DNA of 42,506 nucleotides, taken from assembly GCA_943328785.2 (NCBI GenBank), contig CALQBJ020000005.1:1-42506 (forward strand). Reading direction: 5' to 3'. Positions 36,344 to 42,506 of the stretch are shown piece after piece. This DNA is from Bifidobacterium breve. Its GTDB lineage: Bacteria > Acidobacteriota > Vicinamibacteria > Vicinamibacterales > CAVVIG01. Both the position numbers and the translations under genes were made by a program. Positions within the stretch are counted from its first letter, which is position 1; each line of letters opens with the position of its first letter. Under the pieces are notes generated by a model. It saw only the letters and a list, made by a program, of their open reading frames with translations, was not told where the DNA came from and searched no databases.

Positions 36344-37434
36344 AGAAGACAGTGCTCGCGCTTACCCTCCTCGCCTTCAGCACTCCGGCTTTTGCGCAGT
36401 TGGGCGGGCTCGGCGGCGCCGTCCGGCGCGCCCAGCAGGTGCAGGATACGAAGAAGAAGATCGACGACCTCACCTTCACGGATGAAGAGGAGCAGACGAT
36501 CGGCGCCGACGTCAGCACCAAGGTCCGGCAGCGTTTCGGCGTGGTGCAGGACCCGGCCATCCACAAGTACGTCACGCTCGTGGGGATGACGCTCGCCAAG
36601 GCGTCCGACCGCCCCGACCTGCCGTGGACCTTCATCGTGCTCGACACCGACGGTGTCAACGCGTTCGCGTCACCAGGCGGCTTCGTCCACATCACGCGCG
36701 GCGCCCTCGGCCTCATCCAGAACGAGGCGGAGTTAGCCGGTGTGCTCGGTCACGAGATCGGCCACGTCACGCGCAAGCACACCATCAACGCGCTCAGGAA
36801 GAACAGTGCGGTGAAGCTGGGCACCAGCGCCGCGTCCAACCGGTCGTCGTTCCTCGGCAGCGTCGGGAACGCGGTCTACGGCAACGTGCTCGAGAACGCC
36901 TACGACCGTGGCGACGAACTCGATGCCGACAAGGTGGGTGTCGACCTGCCGCAGAAGGCCGGCTACGACGGCAAGGCGCTCGGCGCGTTCCTGCAGCGCC
37001 TCGCCGACCGCAACAAGGATCAGGCGGAGAAGAACGGCCTGTTCGCGTCGCACCCGGAAACTACCGATCGCATCGGCAAGATCACCAGCCTGGCGACGGC
37101 GAAGACCACTGCCACCGTGCAGCCGCGGTACAAGTCGAACGTCAAGTACCAGCCGGCGCCGATCACCGCCATCGCCGTCGTGGCGGACGGCGCGTCGGGC
37201 CTGGCCGGTTCCAGCAAGGACGAGAAGAAGGACGAACCGAAGAAGAAGGGGTTCGGGCTCGGCTCGCTGAAGCAGACTGTGGTGCCTGAAAAGCAGAGCA
37301 GCCAGGTGTCGGCCTCAGGAGGCGCCCGAGGCGTCGGTCCCGACCGCGCCGCCAAGGGCGGCGGCAACCCTGCCCTCGTGAAGGCCGCCGTCACGGCAGG
37401 CGAACTGGCGGAGTTCAAGAAGGGCATCGCTTAG
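36340..37434 (+). CDS. Secreted M48-family metalloprotease
   Basis: 364 residues from ATG at 36340, overlapping the cyclase stop as ATGA. A signal peptide covers 1-20 (VLALTLLAFSTPAFAQ). The zinc site is HEIGHVTRKH near residue 138, with the third ligand Glu in AYDRGDELDADKVG. Upstream, the FIVLDTDGVNAFASPGGFVHITRGAL block is standard for M48C, BepA/LoiP-like periplasmic proteases that manage outer-membrane protein quality. Beyond residue 255 the sequence is a Lys/Gly-rich low-complexity tail of unknown role (SSKDEKKDEPKKKGFGLGS). The stop TAG belongs to the 7-bp array that follows. Confidence 0.94.
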   Translation: MKKTVLALTLLAFSTPAFAQLGGLGGAVRRAQQVQDTKKKIDDLTFTDEEEQTIGADVSTKVRQRFGVVQDPAIHKYVTLVGMTLAKASDRPDLPWTFIVLDTDGVNAFASPGGFVHITRGALGLIQNEAELAGVLGHEIGHVTRKHTINALRKNSAVKLGTSAASNRSSFLGSVGNAVYGNVLENAYDRGDELDADKVGVDLPQKAGYDGKALGAFLQRLADRNKDQAEKNGLFASHPETTDRIGKITSLATAKTTATVQPRYKSNVKYQPAPITAIAVVADGASGLAGSSKDEKKDEPKKKGFGLGSLKQTVVPEKQSSQVSASGGARGVGPDRAAKGGGNPALVKAAVTAGELAEFKKGIA

Positions 37435-37464
37435 TCGCAAGACGCAAGACGCAAGTCCGCAGTC
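37432..37464 (+). repeat. 7-bp periodic array 7 (TAGTCGCAAGACGCAA)
   Basis: GTC/GAC at 37434, 37441, 37448, 37455 and 37462, exactly 7 bp apart. It begins with the M48 stop codon TAG and lies in the convergent gap before the four-helix-bundle gene. Confidence 0.87.
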
Positions 37465-37483
37465 CTGGCGAGGGGCGGGTCGG

Positions 37484-37885
37484 CTATTCCGGCTCGCCCT
37501 TTTCTTTTTTCCAGCGATGTTCGCGGCCTTCGCGCTCCAGGTACGTGATGAGGCCGCTCAGCATGCGGCCCACTTCGACATACGTACCGGTCACTCGCTC
37601 GCAGTCGGCAGTCGTGATGTGGCCCCGCCGCTGCGCGATGGCGAGCTGAGCCCGGATCTCCGCGGCGCCGCCACGCGCGTCATACAGATACCGTGCGAAG
37701 TGCCGGTCTGTCTTCTGCTCGAATCCCTCTGCGATGTCCGACACGACTCGGACCGACGCGCGGTTCAACTGCGCGGTGAGGTCGCGGTCCCGCCAAAGAG
37801 ACGTTGCTCGGATGACAGCAAATAGTTCATCAGCAGCCAGGCATGCACGCTGGAAAACCTGCAATTCATGGACGTTTTTTGCCAT
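37484..37885 (-). CDS. Four-helix-bundle protein (23S rRNA intervening-sequence type)
   Basis: 133 residues from ATG at 37885. The sequence follows the TIGR02436 family: VHELQVFQRACLAADELFAVI (helix 1), TAQLNRASVRVVSDIAEGFEQ (helix 2, with the conserved IAEGF), ARYLYDARGGAAEIRAQLAIA (helix 3) and a last helix YVEVGRMLSGLITYLER. Such proteins were first described from intervening sequences in 23S rRNA genes but are now known widely as single genes. Function is unknown. No rRNA gene is nearby. It sits between two 7-bp arrays of opposite orientation. Confidence 0.93.
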   Translation of the reverse strand: MAKNVHELQVFQRACLAADELFAVIRATSLWRDRDLTAQLNRASVRVVSDIAEGFEQKTDRHFARYLYDARGGAAEIRAQLAIAQRRGHITTADCERVTGTYVEVGRMLSGLITYLEREGREHRWKKEKGEPE

Positions 37886-37921
37886 TTGCGGCCATCAGCC
37901 GCACGCAGTGTGCCAGACGCG

Positions 37922-37976
37922 GACTGCGGACCGACGACTAGCGGACTAGCGACTTGTGACCAGCGACTAGCGACTA
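37922..37976 (-). repeat. 7-bp periodic array 8 (TAGTCGC in minus sense)
   Basis: In plus reading GAC at 37922, 37929, 37936, 37944, 37951, 37958, 37965 and 37972; one interval is 8 bp, the rest 7. In the sense of oppF it starts with that gene's TAG stop (37976-37974) and reads TAGTCGC. Confidence 0.9.
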
Positions 37977-38852
37977 AATCGCCGCCCAGTGTCCGTCGGC
38001 GACTGCCTTCAGCGGCGCAGCCGCGTCGAACGACGCTGGGGCCAGCGGTGTGCGACGGCGGTGGGCGTCGGGGTCGAGTGAGGGGACGGCTGACAGCAGC
38101 GCTTGCGTGTAGGGATGCTGCGGCGCGCCAAAGATCGCGGCGGTGGTGCCGAGTTCGACGATGCGGCCGCGGTACATGACGGCGATGCGGCGGCAGATGT
38201 GTTCGACCAGCCGCAGATCGTGGGCGATGAAGAGATAGGTGAGGTGGAGGCGTGCCTGCAGGTCGAGCAGTAGGTTGACGACCTGGGCCTGCACCGACAC
38301 GTCGAGGGCTGACACCGGTTCGTCGAGCACGACGAACTGCGGGTTCAGCGCAAGCGCGCGTGCGAGACCGACGCGCTGGCGCTGGCCACCGCTGAACTGA
38401 TGCGGGTAGCGTTCGAGGTACGCGGCGTCGAGTCCGACCAGCTGGAACAGATCAGCGGCGCGCTCGCGCCGCTCGTTCCTGGTGCCGATCGCGTGGATCA
38501 CCAGCGGTTCCTCGACGATCTCCCGCGCGCGCATCCGCGGGTTCAGCGACGCGTACGGATCCTGGAAGACGATCTGCATGTCGCGTCGAGCCTCGCGCAG
38601 CCGCGCTGGCGCGAATGCCAGCACGTCTTCATCCCTGAAGCGCACGGCGCCGCTGCTCGGTTCGATGAGCCTGAGCAGGCACCGGCCTGTGGTCGTCTTG
38701 CCGCTGCCCGACTCGCCGACGAGGCCGAACGTCTCGCCCGCCTCGATGCTGAAGCTCACATCGTCCACCGCGCGAACCGTGCGGCCGGCGCCGAGCAGGC
38801 TGCCGCCACGCGTGAAGCTCTTCGTGAGATGCCGGACGTCAACGAGCGGCAT
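37974..38852 (-). CDS. oppF: Peptide ABC transporter ATP-binding protein, OppF/DppF type
   Basis: 292 residues from ATG at 38852, overlapping the end of oppD by 14 bp. Walker A is [18 protein letters not shown] near residue 45, the signature [17 protein letters not shown] near 155, and Walker [18 protein letters not shown] near 172. The PYASLNPRM after the Q-loop and the [15 protein letters not shown] end section identify the OppF/DppF subgroup. The family energises peptide, nickel or opine import. No permease or binding protein lies in the window. The TAG stop lies in a 7-bp array. Confidence 0.93.
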   Translation of the reverse strand: MPLVDVRHLTKSFTRGGSLLGAGRTVRAVDDVSFSIEAGETFGLVGESGSGKTTTGRCLLRLIEPSSGAVRFRDEDVLAFAPARLREARRDMQIVFQDPYASLNPRMRAREIVEEPLVIHAIGTRNERRERAADLFQLVGLDAAYLERYPHQFSGGQRQRVGLARALALNPQFVVLDEPVSALDVSVQAQVVNLLLDLQARLHLTYLFIAHDLRLVEHICRRIAVMYRGRIVELGTTAAIFGAPQHPYTQALLSAVPSLDPDAHRRRTPLAPASFDAAAPLKAVADGHWAAI

Positions 38853-39825
38853 GGTCGTCGTGCAGGAAGCAGCGGACCGTGCGGTCCGGACCGGTGTGGA
38901 ACGCGCCCGGGATGGCCGCGTCGCACGGCGCGAACCGGTCTGGGCAGCGCGGGTGGAACGTGCAGCCGTTCGGGAAGGCGCCGAGGAGCGGCACACTCCC
39001 GGCAATCGGACGCAGCGGCTGGCCGAAGGTCGCGCCCGGCAGCGACGTCAGCAGGCCGCGCGTATACGGATGCTGCGGGTCGCGCAGGACATCACGCACC
39101 GGGCCCTGCTCGACGATGCGGCCGGCGTACATGACGGCAACGCGGTCGGCGGTCTCGGCCACGACCCCGAGGTCGTGCGTGATGAGGAGCATGGCGAGGC
39201 CGAGCTCCTGGCGCATGTCGCGCAGCAGCTCGAGGATCTCCGCCTGTATCGTCACGTCCAGTGCGGTCGTCGGCTCGTCGGCAATGAGCAGCGCCGGACG
39301 GCAGGCGATGGCGATGGCCATGCACACACGCTGGCGCATGCCGCCCGACAACTGGTGCGGGTAATCGCGCAGGCGGCTGGCGGCGTCGGGGATACGGACC
39401 GCGTCGAGGAGTTCACGCGCCCGGGTCACCGCCGCACGGCCCGAGGCGAGGCCGTGGACACGCAGCGCTTCCATGATCTGGTCGCCGACCGTGTAGACCG
39501 GGTCGAGGGCGGTCATCGGTTCCTGGAAGACGAAGCCGATGCCGGCGCCGCGGACACGGCGCATCTCCGGTTCGGAGAGCGACCGCAGGTCGCGCCCCTG
39601 GAAGCGCACCTGACCACTGGCCACCCGTCCGGGTGCGCGCAGCAGGCGCATGAGCGACAGGGCGGTGACCGACTTGCCGCTACCAGACTCGCCGACCAGA
39701 CCCAGGGTTTCGCCGGCGGCGATCTCGAAGCTGACGTGATCGACCGCCGTGGCGGTGCCGCCGGGAAGGTCGAAGACGGCCGTCAGGTCTCGGACGGAGA
39801 GGACCGGTTCAGGGAGTGAGGTCAT
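38839..39825 (-). CDS. oppD: Peptide ABC transporter ATP-binding protein, OppD/DppD type
   Basis: 328 residues from ATG at 39825. Walker A is [17 protein letters not shown] near residue 42, signature [17 protein letters not shown] near 160, Walker [18 protein letters not shown] near 178. The C-terminal oligo-HPY section contains [11 protein letters not shown] and a Cys cluster [14 protein letters not shown] with a fourth Cys in TVRCFLHD, which in OppD/DppD proteins can hold an iron-sulfur cluster. It is nine bases downstream of the mutase gene and overlaps oppF. The two ATPases form the usual heterodimer; cognate permeases are missing. Confidence 0.93.
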   Translation of the reverse strand: MTSLPEPVLSVRDLTAVFDLPGGTATAVDHVSFEIAAGETLGLVGESGSGKSVTALSLMRLLRAPGRVASGQVRFQGRDLRSLSEPEMRRVRGAGIGFVFQEPMTALDPVYTVGDQIMEALRVHGLASGRAAVTRARELLDAVRIPDAASRLRDYPHQLSGGMRQRVCMAIAIACRPALLIADEPTTALDVTIQAEILELLRDMRQELGLAMLLITHDLGVVAETADRVAVMYAGRIVEQGPVRDVLRDPQHPYTRGLLTSLPGATFGQPLRPIAGSVPLLGAFPNGCTFHPRCPDRFAPCDAAIPGAFHTGPDRTVRCFLHDDHAAR

Positions 39826-39834
39826 CTCGCCCGG

Positions 39835-41340
<1,506 letters not shown>

Positions 41341-41392
41341 GCGCGGTCGGTCGATTGTAGCGCGAGCAACCGTGCGCAGTGCCTGTAACTCC

Positions 41393-41421
41393 TTGACAGG
41401 CCTCACGGTTGTTCCTAGACT
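41393..41421 (+). promoter_or_regulatory. Sigma-70-type promoter for the 41449 gene
   Basis: Perfect -35 TTGACA (41393-41398), a 17-bp spacer, and -10 TAGACT (41416-41421, 4 of 6 consensus). The start would be near 41428, followed by GGAGG at 41437-41441, seven bases before ATG 41449. Confidence 0.7.
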
Positions 41422-41448
41422 CGATTTTACGCACTCGGAGGCGCAACG

Positions 41449-41757
41449 ATGGACGATCTCGTCAACCGCCTGGCCCGTGAACTGGCCGATGCCATCTCCG
41501 CCGCTGTCGGCAGCAGTCCCGAGGTGGAGGCCTGCCGCCAGAAGGCGCGCGAGGCCGGCTACGAGATGAAGGTGACGCTCGAGGCCGTGGTCGGGTTTGC
41601 CGTCCGAGGTCAGCAGGCGCCGCAGGCGCTGACGGGCGTGTCGGCGCCGTCCAGGGCCGTCTCGGTTCGCCGTGGCTTCGAAGTCACCGCGAACGACCGC
41701 CGGTTTCTCCGATCGCTGCGCATCGCCGCCGACGAGACGACCGAGCCAGTCGAGTAG
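41449..41757 (+). CDS. Small conserved protein of unknown function
   Basis: 102 residues from ATG at 41449, with GGAGG at ideal spacing and a good promoter just upstream. The first half is helical and acidic ([20 protein letters not shown]), followed by [25 protein letters not shown], then a basic linker and [21 protein letters not shown] recall similar short proteins from Acidobacteriota and other soil bacteria but no assigned domain. No membrane segment or signal peptide. The sole Cys is in the second helix. It diverges from the mutase gene; no functional link is implied by context. Confidence 0.8.
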   Translation: MDDLVNRLARELADAISAAVGSSPEVEACRQKAREAGYEMKVTLEAVVGFAVRGQQAPQALTGVSAPSRAVSVRRGFEVTANDRRFLRSLRIAADETTEPVE

Positions 41758-41877
41758 TCGCGCCCCTGCCGATAGATGCGAACCCCAGACGGACCTCGCC
41801 AGTCCGGCCGCTGCGCGCGTCGGTCCTTTTATGCCTGAATCGTACCGGGTTTATCGGAGGGCTCATTTCGAGAGAGG

Positions 41878-42206
41878 ATGGAGCCCATGGGACGACCGAG
41901 CAAGTATTCCCCCGAGTTACATGAGCGCGCCGTACGGATGGTGCAGGAGCACACCCACGAGTCCCCGTCGCAGTGGGCGGCGATTCGGTCCATCGGCGAG
42001 AAGCTGGCCTGTACGACGAGGTGCTGCGGCGCTGGGTGCGCCAGGCCGAGCGGGACCCGGGCCAGCGCCCGGGCCTGACGACCAGCGAGCGGGAGCGTCT
42101 CACGGCGCTGGAGCGCGCGAATCGCGAGTTGAAACACGCCAACGACATCCTCCGGAAGGCCGCGGCGTTTTTCGCCCAGGCGGAGCGCGACCGCCGATGG
42201 AAGTGA
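41878..42206 (+). pseudogene. IS3-family transposase OrfA, frameshifted
   Basis: The first frame gives MGRPSKYSPELHERAVRMVQ (HTH of the IS3 OrfA family, ATG at 41887 or 41878) as far as KLACT near 42014. The homology then continues one base out of frame as DEVLRRWVRQAERDPGQRPG and a leucine-zipper-like ERLTALERANRELKHANDIL, ending at TGA 42204-42206. A single missing base after 42014 explains the break. It falls inside the HTH-to-zipper region, not at the programmed orfA/orfB slip site, so it is a mutation or a sequencing error. If real, OrfA and the fused transposase cannot be made. Confidence 0.75.
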
Positions 42207-42506
42207 TGGTCGCGTGCGTCGATGCGCAGCGCGAGACGTACGGGGTCGAGTCGATCTGTGCGCACGGACCGATCGCCCCGTCGACGTATTGGCGCCTCAA
42301 AGCGCAGCAGGCCGATCCGACGCGCCGGTCGGTCCGGGCGCAGCGCGATGACGCGCTGCGGCCCGAGCTTCACCGCGTCTGGCACGAGCAGGAAGCGGTG
42401 GATGGCGTCGACAAGGTGTGGCGCCAGTTGCGCCGCGAAGCGCTCCTCGCCGCGCGCTGCACCGTCGCCAGGCTGATGACGGACTTGGGGTTGTCGGGGG
42501 TGGTCC
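42206..42506 (+). CDS. IS3-family transposase OrfB (5' part)
   Basis: Open from ATG at 42206 (overlapping the orfA stop as TGATG) to the window edge, 100 codons. The sequence is the OrfB N-terminal HTH region: YGVESICAHGPIAPSTYW, then HRVWHEQEAVDGVDKVWRQL, and CTVARLMTDLGLSGVV. The DDE catalytic core would begin downstream of the window. In intact IS3 elements OrfB is made as an OrfAB fusion by frameshifting; here orfA is broken upstream. Confidence 0.82.
   Translation, partial: MVACVDAQRETYGVESICAHGPIAPSTYWRLKAQQADPTRRSVRAQRDDALRPELHRVWHEQEAVDGVDKVWRQLRREALLAARCTVARLMTDLGLSGVV

Larger units (their letters stand above)
41836..42506 (+). mobile_element. IS3-family insertion sequence (left part, continues beyond window)
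   Basis: A probable left terminal repeat begins TGAATCGTACCGGGTTTATC at 41836, matching the TGA...CCGGG start common in IS3-family ends. It is followed by orfA and orfB in the standard order with a TGATG overlap. The right end and any target duplication lie outside the window. Confidence 0.7.

Noticed and set aside
41878-42208. Programmed frameshift within orfA
   Set aside because: The shift is in the HTH-zipper region without a slippery heptamer; the normal IS3 site is at the orfA/orfB overlap.

Overview
The window is high-GC DNA with mostly single-gene or two-to-four-gene transcription units on both strands. It most resembles a chromosome of Acidobacteriota, probably a Vicinamibacteria-type member. 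The clues are a von Willebrand A protein of the 'VWFA-related Acidobacterial domain' type (22378-23448), a UPF0182 giant membrane protein, a DUF885 lipoprotein peptidase, tandem FKBP domains, and many signal peptides of the AQ(Q/P) cleavage style. This placement is inference from gene content. No rRNA, tRNA, CRISPR array or prophage was seen.

Layout. 1-2638 (minus): DUF885 lipoprotein and a two-domain FKBP isomerase. 2829-8247 (minus): a probable operon of a three-haem and a one-haem cytochrome c, a secreted DUF1080-like protein and UPF0182, driven by a promoter sitting inside an 11-bp inverted repeat. 8363-9340 (minus) is a quinone oxidoreductase, divergent from ispG and recQ (9367-12605, plus). 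12663-16341: GlcG-like protein, a secreted amidase and purT. 16364-17385 (minus): a Cys/Met/His-rich secreted protein and apaG. 17523-19778 (plus): a secreted LolA-like protein coupled to a single-POTRA Omp85 barrel. 19857-23448: thioredoxin-like ferredoxin, alpha/beta hydrolase, BON-domain protein, ZIP metal transporter and VWFA protein. 23667-28928: SDR oxidoreductase, a methyltransferase-like protein divergent from myo-inositol-phosphate synthase, a small membrane protein and acetyl-CoA synthetase. 29001-32297: SWIM-SNF2 helicase. 32644-37434 (plus): an orphan LolD-type ATPase, then a metallo-beta-lactamase-fold hydrolase, a CHASE2 adenylate cyclase and an M48 protease. 37484-41340 (minus): four-helix-bundle protein, OppF/OppD ATPases and a methylmalonyl-CoA mutase large subunit. 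41449-41757: a small conserved protein under a strong promoter. 41836 to the end: an IS3-family element with a frameshifted orfA.

The most unusual content is in the repeats. From about 19.8 kb onward, eight gene borders carry short arrays with a strict 7-bp period built on a GAC (or GTC) triplet. Arrays after stop codons mostly read TAGTCGC in the sense direction, and several supply the stop codon itself. Arrays before start codons read GACNNNN. The SDR gene is therefore bracketed by a perfect 20-nt inverted repeat. A second family, a 23-bp palindromic (REP-like) unit, occurs as two inverted copies inside recQ, where they lie in a roughly 60-residue in-frame insertion, and as an identical copy between acs and the SNF2 gene. 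recQ also has no ATG, GTG or TTG upstream of its conserved N-terminal motif. Its best start is an ATC that overlaps the ispG stop behind a good Shine-Dalgarno sequence.
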